In this document: in pieces, positions 21,381 to 33,056 of the stretch | How positions within the stretch are numbered: position 1 is the stretch's first letter | How the letters are laid out: every line of letters begins with the position of its first letter | Assembly (NCBI RefSeq): GCF_019393635.1 | Contig: NC_057864.1 | Location: 445,602,822-445,666,821, forward strand | Length of the DNA stretch: 64,000 bases | From: Dromiciops gliroides | Taxonomy: Eukaryota; Chordata; Mammalia; Microbiotheria; Microbiotheriidae | Reading direction: 5' to 3' | Program-made: the position numbers and the translations under genes | Notes under the pieces: generated by a model | Seen by the model: the letters and a program-made list of their open reading frames with translations, nothing else | Told to the model about the DNA's origin: nothing | The model's database searches: none

Positions 21381-22640
21381 AAATCCTGAAATTTCTGACG
21401 CTAAGAGGCTGTCCAAGTTTTTTTCTTTTTGTTTTTTTCTTTCTGCAGCATACTCTTTTTTCAACCTAGGAATATAGTTTGACAAAGATGGGCCACTCCC
21501 CTCAAAAGAGATAAGAAAATGCCCCTCTCTCTTGTTGGAGAATGGATGTGGAAAATGGCATATACTGTCAGGCCTAGTTGACCTGTTCTTCTGTTTTGCT
21601 AAACTGCTTTTTTTCCTCCTCTCTCTCTTTTCCCTTTGTTGCAGGGAATGATGGTTCCTATTTAGGGGAGGGATACACTTCGAAGTGAAGGTGATAGAAA
21701 ACACAAGCAATTGCAAAATGCATACATTCATTCATTCATTTATTTAGGAAAAAAAGTGGGCCATTGGCTGGGCCTTGGCAATTTCTTTGCTGAGCAAAAT
21801 TATTTGCTTTAAGGATTTTTACTCCCCTTTGACCCTGGGGAATTTAGTAACGGCTCCATTGTAGTAGAGCCTCACCCAGACAGCTCCTTCCTTCTATTCT
21901 CATAGTCATACAACCTTGCCTGGTGTTGCCACTGACCGATATCATTTCACAATAATGTGTTAAGACAATGCCTCATTATGGCATAGGGAGGTGTTTGACT
22001 TCTCAAGGGCACAAGCTCTTGCAGGGTTTCCCAAGCTGGAAAGAAAAATGTTTGGCATTGTCCCGGGGACCCACTGTGTCTGTCGTCGAAGAAACAACAA
22101 GGCCAGATAACCAAAGGCTCATTGCCACAATTGGGACATGTGACAACATTTTTGGCCATAGTGACACATAATTACACTCACCAAAGCTTTCAAAACTTCA
22201 GAGACCAAGTCAACAGCCCCAACTTCCTCTGTTCAGCTTCCACTGCGAGACTCCAGTTCCTACTCCCAATTCTCTACCCAGAAACTCTGGCTTCCTTTCC
22301 CATGTTCCCAATCCCCAGGTGTTTCAGCTTTAATTCCATTCAGTTCTGCTCCTACAGAATTAACTCCCCACCCCCACCCTCAATAGTATCATTTTGCCTA
22401 GCATCATGTTTTCCTGGAACCAATGAACAATTATGCAGGATATGTCTTTATTAAGTTCTGCCACACCTTTGGGGGTTGGGTTTAGTGGTGGATCTGGCCA
22501 CAGACGAAGCTTGAGTGACTTCCAGAGGTCACTAGTCTGAGATCACTATCCCTGCACAGGAAATTTTATTCACACCTAATTGTCAAGAGGCAATAACAAC
22601 ATCAGTACCTAACGATATAGAAAATCAAAGACTAGAATCT
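21381..22640. other. long stretch with no recognised repeat
   Basis: About 1.26 kb holds only a short CATT run (21726-21745) and no known element, in a window that is otherwise crowded with repeats. No exon with splice signals could be supported. It could be single-copy or regulatory DNA. Confidence 0.35.
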
Positions 22641-23029
22641 CGAATTTGGAGGACACATCAGAGATCATTTAGCCTGGAAATTTCCAACCTTTTCTAATAT
22701 GAAGAGCCTCTTTTAACTTCAAAATAATATCTAGTCCTCAACCTGATATCCTGAAATCTGTTGCTGAAAGAAAATGCACGATGACAAAAAGCCACTGTGA
22801 ATGTGGTGACACTTTTAAATGAATTTGTATTTTATTGTTCACAACAGCATCTACATACATTTGAAAGATTAGTAATACCTATATATGCGACGTTATTTAT
22901 TCAGCCTGCAGAAGGAATGTTTATTTATTATTTTGAGTCATGCCGCATCTTTCAGAGCTAAATAAAGATCAAAATGACAGTGCTTGGTGTGCATGTGGAT
23001 TCCCAGAGCTTCTTGCTGTAAGTGGAGGG
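22641..23029. other. short MIR3 piece plus unassigned sequence
   Basis: AGAGATCATTTAGCCTGG (22661-22678) looks like MIR3. The rest is not assigned. Confidence 0.3.
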
Positions 23030-23200
23030 CAGGGGTTTCTAGGATTTTTTTGCACCATGGATCCCTTTGGCAGGCTCGGGGAGCCTTTCGACCCCTTCTC
23101 AGAGAAACATTTTTAAGTGCATAAAATAAAACAGATAATATTGCAAAGGAAATTGATTATTTTGAAATGCAGCTATCAATTTTTTAAAAGCACACATAAG
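23030..23200 (+). mobile_element. hAT-like element, left part
   Basis: It begins CAGGGGTTTCTAGGATTTTT and shares the inside CCATGGATCCCTTTGGCAG...AAGTGCATAAAATAAAACAG with the elements at 51738 and 54593. The right terminus is not visible. Confidence 0.65.
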
Positions 23201-23239
23201 TTTGCAGATTAATAGGTCAAGGAGACCGTGGCTTATCGG

Positions 23240-23400
23240 TTGGAATCCTGTTCTCTGAACATGACATTCTATCTCCCCTATGTTTGGAATGCACTTCATT
23301 TCCAGCTCCAGCGTCTAGAATTCAGTGAATATGTCAGATACCACTTCCTCCATGAACCTGATTTCCTCAGTTGTTAATGTAATAGTGCTGTGTGCTTCAT
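23240..23400 (+). mobile_element. L2 fragment
   Basis: CTGAACATGACATTCTATCTC, GTTTGGAATGCACTTC, and CACTTCCTCCATGAACCTGA follow L2 order. Confidence 0.7.
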
Positions 23401-24221
23401 GTTGACCTAGTGAGCAGACAGAAAAGTGCCAGTCACTCTTATTCCCTTATAGACACGTTTTTGTGGGCTAGTTCTCTTTCTCTCTAGTCACTCCCTTGAC
23501 CCACTCTGGAGAGTGACTTTGTTCTCCAACAAGAAAATGAAGAATGCCTGCCTGATTCATGCCAGTCCAACTACTGCTATTCATTAGAGAAGCCATGGTT
23601 AAAGTATTCTTTCTTCCTTGGAAAGTTAACAAGAATTCACCAATAACTCTGTTCTAGCTCCAAGCCCCCAGACAGAGATCTCACTTGGTGGAATACAGCA
23701 GTTTTAAATCTTTCCCTGTCCATTCCTGAATCCTCCCAATCATCCTTCTTAACACCATTCCATAATACACATATTTTAACAATGTGGGTTGTTCACATCT
23801 GCCCGTTTCAACAAAATAAACATTTAAACACAAAAAGATGAACAAACTTTTGAGAAACAAGTCTCAAGCCGAGGCATAAGACTCACGCCTTCTGTAGTAG
23901 GAAGCTCAAATGTCAGCACTTTTCTAGTTCAAGTTAAATGTTGGGATGGAATAGGGCACTAGCAATTTACCAAGCAGTTGACAAAGTGAGGTTTACTTTG
24001 TCCTAACACAATAAGAATGTGCTTCGCTGGACACAGCCTTCCTCCCCACCTCTCCTTGTCTCCATAAGGAAATACATCTGGTCATCAAGCCAGGATATGG
24101 TGAAAGATAGTGATTCATGTCCTGGGGGCCCCAAGTGCCCACACTTGGGATGTTGTATGCTTTGAGGTCACTAGGAAGCTATATAGGGGAAGCTGAGATC
24201 CTGGAGATGTCTTCTCCTTTT
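23401..24221. other. unassigned sequence
   Basis: No repeat or exon is recognised. Confidence 0.3.
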
Positions 24222-24237
24222 AGGGAAAGCGCATTTT

Positions 24238-24378
24238 TTTTTTGCAGGGCAATTGGGGTTAAGTGACTTGCCCAGGGTCACACAGCTAGCAAGTGCTAAG
24301 TGTCTGAGGCCGGATCTGAACTCAGGTCCTCTTGAATCCAGGGCCGGTGCTCCATCCACTGCGCTACTCTGCTGCCCC
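24238..24378 (-). mobile_element. WSINE/SINE1-type SINE
   Basis: It is a full-length minus-strand copy. AGGGAAAGCGCATTTT (24222-24237) and AGGAAAGCTCATTTTT (24379-24394) flank it imperfectly. Confidence 0.94.
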
Positions 24379-24713
24379 AGGAAAGCTCATTTTTGTCAAA
24401 GGAGATAAAGAAGAAAGGGATAGGGTGATGGAAAGAATCTGCCTAAGGGAAATGTTGGTAAATATTAGTCCTATCATGTCTTCTCAAAAGAGGCAGAAAA
24501 GGGCAGAAGGGAAATGAAGAATCATACCTTTGGTCTACGGTTTGGGTAGGTTAAAAGAAAGAAACTGAAATGTATTGTAACTATATCAGTTGGTTTTGCC
24601 AAATTTTTGCCTTCTTTTTAAAAAAAAAATCCTTGTTACAAGGGAAAGCTTGGTGGGTAGGGGATATGGAAGGGATATTTTCTGAAATAAGGGGGCTATA
24701 AAAAGAAAATGTA

Positions 24714-24859
24714 GGGGCAGCTAGGTGGCTCAGTGGATAGAGCACTGGCCCTGGAGTCAAGAGTACCTGAGTTCAAATCCAGCCTCAGACACTTAACACT
24801 TACTAGCTGTGTGACCCTGGGCAAGTCACTTAACCCCAATTGCCTCACTAAAAAAAAAA
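24714..24859 (+). mobile_element. WSINE/SINE1-type SINE
   Basis: It is full length with an A-tail. The subfamily end is AACCCCAATTGCCTCAC. Confidence 0.94.
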
Positions 24860-24889
24860 ATGTATCAATAAAATAAGATTTTAAAGAAT

Positions 24890-25010
24890 ATATATGCTCC
24901 TGAGACCAGGGACTTTCTTTCTTTCTTTCTTTTTTTACATTTCATCACAAGCAACTAATTCATTACTTTGCACCCAGTAGGTCCTTAATCGATATATGTT
25001 GAATTGAATG
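24890..25010 (+). mobile_element. L2 3' end
   Basis: TGCTCCTGAGACCAGGGACT, a CTTT run, then CACCCAGTAGGTCCTTAATC and TTGAATTGAATGG form a degraded L2 terminus. Confidence 0.65.
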
Positions 25011-25024
25011 GAATGGTACTGAAG

Positions 25025-25485
25025 AAATACTCAATACAATATCCCCACAAGTGGTTATCTAGCCTCTCCTTAAAGACCACGAGTGACAAATGACACAGAC
25101 TGGTCAGACAATTTAAGCAGCTGAAGTTTCCTTGTTTCTTCCTCGATCTGAGAAATGAGAGATAAAGCCTTGATGACTAGGGAGCATTTGACCATCAAGC
25201 TTTTGTGTTTCTGAATCTGCCCAAACATGTAAATGAAGAGTCCATGAGATGCAACAGACTCTTAACTGAAAGGTGTGGTAAAAGGGAGTTGAAAGATGGC
25301 CTGAAATCCAAGCCACACACATCTCTCACCCACAAGAGCCTGGGCAAACCACCTCTAGCCAGGGCTTCTGCATGCCAGTGAGGTTTATGGTTTCTCTGAA
25401 TTATGTCACTTATAGCAATGTTTTCCAGAGTGTTAGAAGAGTTCCCGACACCAGGTAGTTGTCGAATCCAAGAGCCTGCTAGAAT
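25025..25485. other. possible L3/CR1 piece, then unassigned
   Basis: ACAAGTGGTTATCTAGCCTCTCC (25048-25070) resembles a CR1/L3 LINE phrase. The rest is not assigned. Confidence 0.35.
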
Positions 25486-25489
25486 GTTC

Positions 25490-25665
25490 CAGAGTAGTCA
25501 TAGTCAAACAAAATGGATTTGGAGTCAGGAAGACCTAAGTTTGAGTCTGACCTCAGTGGACAAGTCTTTTAATCTCTGTATCCTTTGGTTTCTTAATTTT
25601 TGACATGAAGGGGTTGAACTCAGTGACTTCAAAGGTTCCTTCTAGTTCTAAATCTATGATTTTTA
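25490..25665 (+). mobile_element. MIR3 SINE
   Basis: TGGATTTGGAGTCAGGAAGAC, GGGGTTGAACTCAGTGAC, and TTCTAGTTCTAAATCTATGA are in MIR3 order. Confidence 0.85.
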
Positions 25666-25669
25666 ATAG

Positions 25670-26215
25670 ACTTAGCTCTCCTTAAACTTAAGGCCTTCAC
25701 TCTGAGATTATCCCCAATCTAATGTCTGTCTGTCCGTCCATCCATCCATCCATCCATCCGTCTGTGTATCTGTCCTTCCAACTGTCTTATTTGTACATAC
25801 TTATTTCCATTATGTCAACTCAATTATACTGTGATCTCTTTGAAGGAAAAGATTGGATTTGGGGGGGGGTTGGGGGTTTTGAGGACCTTTCTTTTTATCC
25901 TCAGCACTTAGCATGGTGTCTGGCATATGTTGTTGTTGCTGTTGAGTCATTTTAGTCATGTCTGACTCATCATGAAAAAGGGGTTTTCTTGGCAAAGATA
26001 CTGGAATGGTCTGCCATTTCCTTCTCCAGTTCATTTTACAGTTGAGGAAACTGAGGCAAAGATTGTTAAGTGACTTTCCCAGAGTTACAGATCTAGTAAG
26101 TCTTTGAAGCATATTTGAACTCAGGTCTTCCTGACTCTATATACTTTGCCATCCAGACGCCCACCTGGCATGTAGTAGGTGGTAAATAAATGCTTATTGA
26201 CTGACTGATACTGTA
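25670..26215 (+). mobile_element. L2 3' end split by MAR1
   Basis: CTCAGCACTTAGCATGGTGT...CTGGCATAT stops at the MAR1 and resumes CTGGCATGTAGTAGG...AATGCTTATTGACTGACTG. A CCAT run (25738-25760) and a G-run (25861-25869) lie in it. Confidence 0.8.
25929..26162 (-). mobile_element. MAR1 CORE-SINE
   Basis: It is a near-complete reversed copy, from TTGTTGTTGCTGTTGAGTC to TTGCCATCCAGACGCC. CTGGCATAT (25920-25928) and CTGGCATGT (26164-26172) flank it. Confidence 0.9.
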
Positions 26216-26330
26216 ATCCTAAAAATGTTTTATAGATTCAGGGAATCATTATGCTTAAAAGGACCTCTCCTCCAGCCCCCTAATTTTACAGATGAAAATC
26301 CTTCCAGCCCCTGAGAATGAGGGTGGGAAA
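26216..26330 (-). mobile_element. MIR3-like fragment
   Basis: ATAGATTCAGGGAATCATTA and CCCCCTAATTTTACAGATG are reversed MIR3 phrases. Confidence 0.6.
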
Positions 26331-26441
26331 GGTGTATGCATCACCTCACCACCACCAAGAACCCTGAATGGCAGTTGAAGAAGATAAGGAGGTAGAGGAT
26401 TTGCTAGTTAATTTCAGGGGGTTCAGGGTTTAGAAAAGACC

Positions 26442-26445
<4 letters not shown>

Positions 26446-26523
<78 letters not shown>

Positions 26524-26660
26524 GTGTCTCTGTCTGTCTCTGTCTCTGTGTCTATCTCTGTCTGTCTGTCTTTGTCTCTGTCTCTGTCTCTGTCTGTCTC
26601 TGTCTCTGTCTGTCTCTGTCTGTCTCTGTCTCTGTTTCTCTCTCTGTCACTGTCTCTTCC
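26446..26660 (+). repeat. (TC)n(TCTG)n polypyrimidine microsatellite
   Basis: A pure TC tract (26446-26520) passes into TCTG/TCTC units. This explains the Arg/Asp/Glu-rich frame on the minus strand. Confidence 0.95.
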
Positions 26661-27638
26661 TTTCCCCTTCCCTTCCCCCAACCCACATACACAAGCTAAG
26701 TCACACCCACCTTTCTCCTACCTCCTACACACAAACAATGAAATTTAATGAAGCCCTTTCTGCCAAAACTCCTGTCATCCAGAAGTGTCTTGGATTGGTG
26801 GGGATGGTGTGTCAGGACCCTGCTGGGGAAGGAGGTAGTCTGGTCATGTTGGAGTTAATCTGTTAGACAGATCCAGTTGGAGGAGGGCACAGAGGAGAAA
26901 GAAGAGACAAGAGTAAAGGTGGCAGATATTTAAGGGACCAGCCATTCAGGTGATCAGCCATGTTCTGTGGCTAGCCCAGGCTATAAGCTTGACCAGAGCG
27001 GATCCCTGACAAAATTCTGAAACGATTGAAGTTGAGCTTCTGATGACCCCCTTCTCTCTTCTGCATCTTCTTCTGTCCATCAGTCGTACTCTTTTCCCAG
27101 CCTTTCCTCCTTCTTCTCCCCCATCATCAAGCTTGCTCTCAGATCCTTCATTTATTCTGTTAGATGCCTGCATACTTATCCATTTCAATGCCAGCAATAT
27201 GGTAATATACCACACCTCCTCACAGCCCCGCTGATTATTAAGATGTCTGGAAATGTCAGCTCTGGCCAGAACAATAGACCTGAGAAAAGGTGGGGGTGGA
27301 GGGAGCATTTTACAGGCAGAGTGACTGAATTTGTTATCACAGTCTAGGAGGCAGATGAGCTGTGGGAACAGAGAGTCAGCCACTGCCTCTAGAAATCCAA
27401 GGAAGTGAATCAGTCTCTCTTTTACTCTGAGGCTGCTGCTAGTAGGTATGTTATGAGCAAAGGTAACCCAGGCTTCTGAGTCTCTTATAGTGTATCTATA
27501 GTCAGAAGGGAAAGAAAGCTATAGATAAGGCCTCATTGTGGTAGAGTTGTTTGGCTCTGGAGAGTCTAGATAACTGGGTGACTATCCATGTGTTTTTCCA
27601 GGGAATGTCTCAGGTGTTAGGCTGTACTATGAGTTGTT
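26661..27638. other. unassigned sequence
   Basis: About 1 kb without a recognised repeat. The 145-codon minus-strand frame (26946-27383) has no domain that I recognise. Confidence 0.3.
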
Positions 27639-27917
27639 GGGGGGCAGTTAAGTGGCAGAGTGGATAGAGTACCAGGCCTGAAGTCAGGAAGACTCATCCT
27701 CCAGAGTTCAAATCTAGCCTCAAACACTTATAAACTGTGTGACCCTGGGCAAGTCACTTAACTATGCTTGCCTCAGTTGCCTCAGTTTCCTCAACTGTAA
27801 AAAGGAAAAGTGAGCGGGAGAGGGAAATGGCAAGCCACTCCAGTATCTCTGCCAAGAAAACCCTAAATGGGATCACGAAGAGTTGGACATGACCAAAATG
27901 ACTGAACCACAACAAAA
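27639..27917 (+). mobile_element. MAR1 CORE-SINE, full length
   Basis: The order GGGGGCAGTTAAGTGGCAGA ... CTCCAGTATCTCTGCCAAGA ... GAGTTGGACATGACC ... CCACAACAAAA is complete. Confidence 0.92.
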
Positions 27918-28693
27918 TTAAGCTTCTGAAGGAGGACTAATGATGCCTTTGTGTTATAGAACCAGCAACAGATGTGTCCTTGACAACAGGACCCTGGTGT
28001 GAGTGAGCAGACTATAATCCATTCAAATATGGAGCATTATTAGCTTTCTAGGTCTCACCCGGCCTTTATGAATATGTACGTAAGAATCACCTTCATCCAA
28101 GCAGGTGTTATGTGGTACACAGATTACAGGTATGATAATACCTCTGGCCCAGAGGTGGCCAGGGTAAAGGAAAAGGAGCAGGATTTAGAGACGAAGGAAT
28201 TTAGATGAAGGAAGAAGGTAATTTTTGATGGGTTCTTTTAAACATGACCCAACTAGACCAGAAGTATTAGGTAGGAAACTCCCACAAACACTTCTCTCTT
28301 TAGGCCAGGCCAGCAGATGGAGCAGGCCACATCTCTTCTGTCTTCTGGGCACCTGGCCAAGAGGCTGAACCCATGCACTTGCTTCATCTCAGCATTCTCG
28401 GTGACCTAACACATTCCCCCACTGAAGCTAGGGGTGATATGGGGTGTCTTTTTAAAGGGCCAGGTTTAATTCCATTTCTCCCTTCCTTCTTTCTCCTTGG
28501 ATTTTGCTCCTCCTGGTTATTCTCCTCTCTCTACAGATGTATTTGTGGTCTCTTGTTCTAGATCTAGTCTTTCTTTTCTCCCCTTTTATTTTCACGTAGC
28601 TTACAGGCTGCCCTTTTCCGTTCTTCATCCCTGAATCCAGATTCAAATAGACTGAGTTCAATCCTAGGGTCCTGATCTCAAAAAGTCAGGGGT
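27918..28693. other. unassigned sequence
   Basis: No element or exon is recognised. Confidence 0.3.
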
Positions 28694-28844
28694 TTTTTTG
28701 GGCAGGGGTGAGGCAATTGGGGTTAAGTGACTTGCCTAGGGTCACACAGCTAGTAAGTGTCAAGTGTCTGAAGCCAGATTTGAACTCAGGTCCTCCTGAA
28801 TCCAGGGTCAGTGCTTTATCCACTGTGCCACCTAGCTGCCCCCC
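28694..28844 (-). mobile_element. WSINE/SINE1-type SINE
   Basis: It is a full-length minus-strand copy next to an L1 tail. Confidence 0.93.
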
Positions 28845-28845
28845 T

Positions 28846-28975
28846 TTTTTATAATTTCAAGCTCCAGATTCTCTCCTTCCCTCTTGCCTCTCCCCCACCC
28901 CTTGAGAAGGCAAGCAATTTTAAAACACGTCCAACATATTTCCATATTAGCCAAAAATGACTTTTCTTGAAAGGG
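28846..28975 (-). mobile_element. L1 3' end
   Basis: CTCTCCTTCCCTCTTGCCTC and AACATATTTCCATATTAGCC match the reversed marsupial L1 3'-UTR (compare 48240-48340). Confidence 0.7.
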
Positions 28976-29059
28976 ACAGGAGTATTTAATGATACTAGCA
29001 ATAACTCAGTCTTCAAGTGAAATTCCTAGCTATGTCTGAGCATATATGTCTAGCCAAAA

Positions 29060-29150
29060 TAATCTCTATCTGTTCATTCAGCAAGTGTTTCTCAAGCACC
29101 TGCTCTGTGCCAAGCTCTGTAGTAGGAGGCGGTGTTACAATTTTCAACAC
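29060..29150 (-). mobile_element. L2 3' end
   Basis: TTCATTCAGCAAGTGTTTCTC and CACCTGCTCTGTGCCAAGC are present. Confidence 0.75.
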
Positions 29151-29161
29151 TAACCTTAAGA

Positions 29162-29696
29162 AGGTGGCAGCTAGGTGGTAAGCCACAGTTCAGGTAAGAA
29201 CTTGGCTTTGGGGGCAGGTAGGTGGCACAGTGGATAAAGCACCAACCCTGGATTCAGAAGGACCTGAGTTCAAATCCAGCCTCAGACACTTGACACTAGC
29301 TGTGTGACCCTGGGCAAGTCACTTAACCCTCACTGCCCTGTCAAAAAAAAAAAAAAGAACTTGGCTTTATATTCCACCTCAGATACTTACTAGCTTTCTG
29401 AACCTGGGCAAGTCAATTACATAATCTCAGCCTCAGTTGCCTCATCTGTAGAATACACATAATGATAACATCTACCATACAGGGCTGTTTAGAGGATCAA
29501 ATGAGATAACATTATGTACATATATGAGATACACACATATGAGATGTGTACATATGAGAAATATGCCTATATGAGAAGTATGCATGCATATAATGACATG
29601 TGTACATATATGAAATGTGTGCACATATGATATACCATGTATATAGTGCTTTGCAAATGTTTAAAAGTGCTATATAAATGCTAGCTATTAGTATTA
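29162..29696 (+). mobile_element. MIR/MON1 CORE-SINE split by a young SINE
   Basis: The head GGTGGCAGCTAGGTGGTA (29163-29180) runs to AAGAACTTGGCTTT, stops at the SINE, and resumes ATATTCCACCTCAGATACTTACTAG ... GTGCTATATAAATGCTAGCTATTA. A degenerate ACATATGAGATG-type repeat (29515-29640) expands its 3' part. Confidence 0.85.
29210..29354 (+). mobile_element. WSINE/SINE1-type SINE
   Basis: AAGAACTTGGCTTT at 29196-29209 is repeated exactly at 29355-29368. The subfamily end is AACCCTCACTGCCC. Confidence 0.96.
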
Positions 29697-30364
29697 AAAA
29701 TGCAGACCTTCACATTCTTGCGAAAAAGGATGAAACTAAATTGCATCTCTCCCACTATAGGTCCAATGAGACTTATCTAACACATAGTCTGCAAGCTCTA
29801 AGGACAAATCTGAAGATGAATTTAAAGGGAGTGATCAGGGAAGTCACAAAATGAAAAGTTTCCTAATCAAGCTGAGGACATGATGGGGGGAGAGGGGCAT
29901 CGTTTGTAGACAACCAAAAGGCATCACCTTTCATAAAGGCTAGGGAAGAATTGAGAAGTTGAGGTTTGTGACCCTGAGTGACTGGATCACTTTTCTGACT
30001 GCCCCCCCCCAAAAGAGTCTGCATGTAACTTACAAAAGAATCCTGGGAACGCCAAAAGATGAACTCAACCACCTGCCTCTGTTCTTTCACCTTCTGATCC
30101 TTTCCAAAAATCATAGTCCTTTGGACTATTTTGAATAAGAAGGAGAGAAGGATTCCTTTTGAAAAAGGAATAGAATTCCTTCTTATCTTAATCTTCCCTT
30201 ACCTGGCAGGGAGGCAAAAGGCATGAGGTGGAGTGGAGAGAGAGTTTTTCTTACTCTTTCAAACCCTGTAGCTACTGAAGAGAAACCCTAGGCTTTTGGG
30301 GGAGAACCTTCCTCCTGGCTACTTTTGGCACACTGTTGTTCTTTGCTCAGGTGAATGGCAGAAG
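29697..30364. other. unassigned sequence
   Basis: It has a C-run at 30001-30010. Nothing else is recognised. Confidence 0.3.
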
Positions 30365-30545
30365 AATGATAAGATCACAGATTTAGAGCCAGAAGGGATT
30401 AAATTGGCAATCTAATCCAACTCCCTTATTTTATGAATGAGGAAACTGAGGCACGGAGCAGTTAAACGGCTTACCCGAGTGATAGAGTCAGGAATCAAAC
30501 CCAGGTTCTCTGACCCTAAATCAAGTGTCCTTTTTACTATAACTA
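30365..30545 (-). mobile_element. MIR3 SINE
   Basis: AGATCACAGATTTAGAGCCAG, AATGAGGAAACTGAGGCACG, and AACCCAGGTTCTCTGACC are reversed MIR3 phrases. Confidence 0.85.
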
Positions 30546-31206
30546 CATGACCTCATGAGAGGGAGAGGCGTGAAGAGCCCTGTGGGGCACAGATGCTCAT
30601 CCTACCTACTCTCATTGAAAGCTGAAGAGAGTGTGTGTGTGGGGGGAAGTCAAATGGGCAGATTACGAGAAGTTGCCTTTAGTATGACACCCAAAAGAAT
30701 GTGTATATAAGGAGTGAACTTCTGTACTAAAGAAGAGAGACTCATTTACCTGTTTAATCAAAGCTTGTGGATGACTCAGAAACTTGCCAAGCTAATTTAT
30801 TTTAAGAAATTTCCTGCTAGAAACACAGTACTGAGGTGATCATACCCTCCCTTTGACGTGCTAATAATTCACACTCTTACTTCAGTCTTTTCCCATGCCT
30901 GCATTTGGCACACAAGGTAGAATCATTTTCATATTTCACAATCACTCAAATAGATATTATATCCATATACTGGTTTCGATGGAGATGGAGATGGAGAAGA
31001 AACTTGTGCATGCATTAGATTAGTTTAGCTGATGCATTAGATTAGGCATTAGATTTGCTGAAGACATACCTCAAGACAAGACCCACAAGCCTCACCTCCT
31101 TTCCCTAACTCTAGTCCAAACTGATCTCTACCCTTTTAAAACCAGCATAGACCTCATCCTCTGAGCCATAAGATCAACTATGGCTGCTTTATATTGCTTC
31201 CTAAGT
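30546..31206. other. unassigned sequence
   Basis: GATGCATTAGATTAG occurs twice (near 31010-31045) as a small local duplication. Nothing else is recognised. Confidence 0.3.
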
Positions 31207-31285
31207 ATCTTTGCCAAGAAAATCCCAAATGGGGTCACAAAGAGTCAGACATGACTAATAGACTAAACAACAACAGCAATTATTC
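31207..31285 (+). mobile_element. MAR1 3' fragment
   Basis: TATCTTTGCCAAGAAAATCC...GGGGTCACAAAGAGTCAGAC...AACAACAACAG is only the tail end. Confidence 0.88.
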
Positions 31286-31299
31286 CGTGTGCATAAATT

Positions 31300-31371
31300 C
31301 TATCTCTCCAAAAAGATTACAAGCTTCTTAAGGGGAAAGACTATGTCATTTATTTTTCATCAGCCAAGATC
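31300..31371 (+). mobile_element. L2 fragment
   Basis: AGATTACAAGCTTCTTAAGGGG...ACTATGTCATTTA resembles an L2 3' end. Confidence 0.5.
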
Positions 31372-31854
31372 ATAGCCATAGGTAGCGATTTTTATATCTG
31401 GAGTGACAGTAGTGAGGAGAGAGCCAGGGGTATGGAAGGGAATAGGCTCACCTTGAGAACAGCTGACAGGTTGAGAACATGCTTTTGGGACATCTCCAGT
31501 TTTCTAGACTACTGAAGGGCTGGTGGTTTCTGGGGATGGATGGATGGGGGCTAGAGGGTAAGGAAGATAGATATGGATGCTAGAGGGGAAAAGTAGACTT
31601 TAGGATACCCTGTGGTTTCTAACCTGTCAAAGGGGAAGAAGTATGCTAGGGATTAAGGACTCTGGCACTGATGCAAGTTGGGTCATCAAAGGAGAAAGAG
31701 CATCCCTAGACAGTGTTGTGGGCACTCTAAATATGCAGCCCTAGTTATGGATCTGGCTAGAATCTCTAGCACTGGATTGTGGTACATGCAAGTGATATGT
31801 GAGATTGAATTGAATCTGTCACAAAATCTTCCCCACAGGGCAGCTTTCATCCAT
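31372..31854. other. unassigned sequence
   Basis: No element or exon is recognised. Confidence 0.3.
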
Positions 31855-32033
31855 AGCTATATAGACAGACAGATAGATATAGATAGATATATATCCATAT
31901 CAGATATTTATGCATATATACACATGTTTATATATGTATATGTGTATACATATACAGAAAAATATACACACATACCTATACTTACACCTATACATGTATA
32001 CATATACACATGCATACATACATACATACACAC

Positions 32034-32092
<59 letters not shown>
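31855..32092 (+). repeat. TA/CA then (TG)n microsatellite
   Basis: AGATAGATAT and TACATA units lead into about 25 TG units (32041-32091). Confidence 0.93.
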
Positions 32093-32094
<2 letters not shown>

Positions 32095-32224
32095 GTCCTA
32101 CCTCTCCACTAAGTATGCTCAGAGGAAGGTGAAGCCATTATAATCAAATCATAATAGTTCCAGGAGCTCAGAAACTTGTAATCCCCTTTATTGCTTCCCT
32201 CTGAGATTGATCTTCACTTTATCC

Positions 32225-32505
32225 TGTTGTTGTTTGTCCTTTGTTCTCAAAGAGGACCATGACATTGGGGTGATGTCATGATTTACCCTAAACTGGATTT
32301 AATTGAGGGAAGGTTGTGCAAGATTACCAACTACACTCTCTCCTCCAGAGCCATGTGGGGTCCAGTGGCAAGATCAGGATGACTGGAGATGGCCCCAAAT
32401 GTTTAAGGCAGTGGGGTTGCCCAGGGTCACACAGCTAGTATCTGAGGTGAGATTTTAACTCAGGTCCTCTTGACTCCAGGGCCAGCTCCCTAGCTGTCCC
32501 TATCC
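32225..32505 (-). mobile_element. second marsupial SINE family (possibly MAR4)
   Basis: On this strand it starts GTTGTTGTTTGTCCTTTGTT CTC and ends with the tRNA-like head (CCAGGGCCAGCTCCCTAGCTG). Its middle (CCTCCAGAGCCATGTGGG, CAAGATCAGGATGACTGGAG) differs from MAR1 and WSINE. Its 3' end, on the minus strand GAGAACAAAGGACAAACAAC, matches the RTE-like LINE end at 14640-14668. The family name is uncertain. Confidence 0.75.
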
Positions 32506-32519
32506 TTCGTACTAAATTT

Positions 32520-32640
32520 GTTTGTATATACTAGTCTGTATGTTATCTCTCTCATTAGGCTGTGAGCTCCTTGAAGGCAGTATCATGTTTTTACCTTTCT
32601 TGGTATCTCCAGTGCTTAACAAGGGTCGCATAACCAGTAT
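32520..32640 (+). mobile_element. L2 3' end
   Basis: AGGCTGTGAGCTCCTTGAAGG and TTGGTATCTCCAGTGCTTAA are present. Confidence 0.8.
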
Positions 32641-32689
32641 GCTTCAGAAAGAGAACTTGAACCCAGATCTTTCTGATGCTAATCAATCG

Positions 32690-32800
32690 ATCAGGTCTTT
32701 TTAAGTGCCTACTATGTGCTAGGTGCTGGGGATGGAACTACAACGAATGAAACAATCGCTACTAACAAGAAGCTTTCATTATAGCAGGAGAGACAACAAA
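32690..32800 (-). mobile_element. L2 3' end
   Basis: AAGTGCCTACTATGTGCTAG and AAGAAGCTTTCATTATAGCA are the reversed L2 end. Confidence 0.75.
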
Positions 32801-33000
32801 GACGTAGAGGAGAAGCTTTAATAGCTTTGAACTGCACTAAGACTTTTGGGACCTTGTGTGTCTATGCATATATGTGTGTGTGTGCACAAGTGCATATGTG
32901 TGTGCACAAGTGCAAGTGTTCAGAATAAGTAAAGATATAAAGAGAATAACTACAAATAAATCTCTCTTCCCCATGTGATGCTGCCTCTTTAAAGCTCTAG

Positions 33001-33056
33001 TTTTTTTTGGTTTTGTTTTTTGTTTTTTTGCTTTGCTTTGCTTTGCTTTGCTTTTT
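33001..33056 (+). repeat. T-rich and (TTTGC)n tract
   Basis: TTTTTG runs are followed by about five GCTTT units. Confidence 0.85.
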
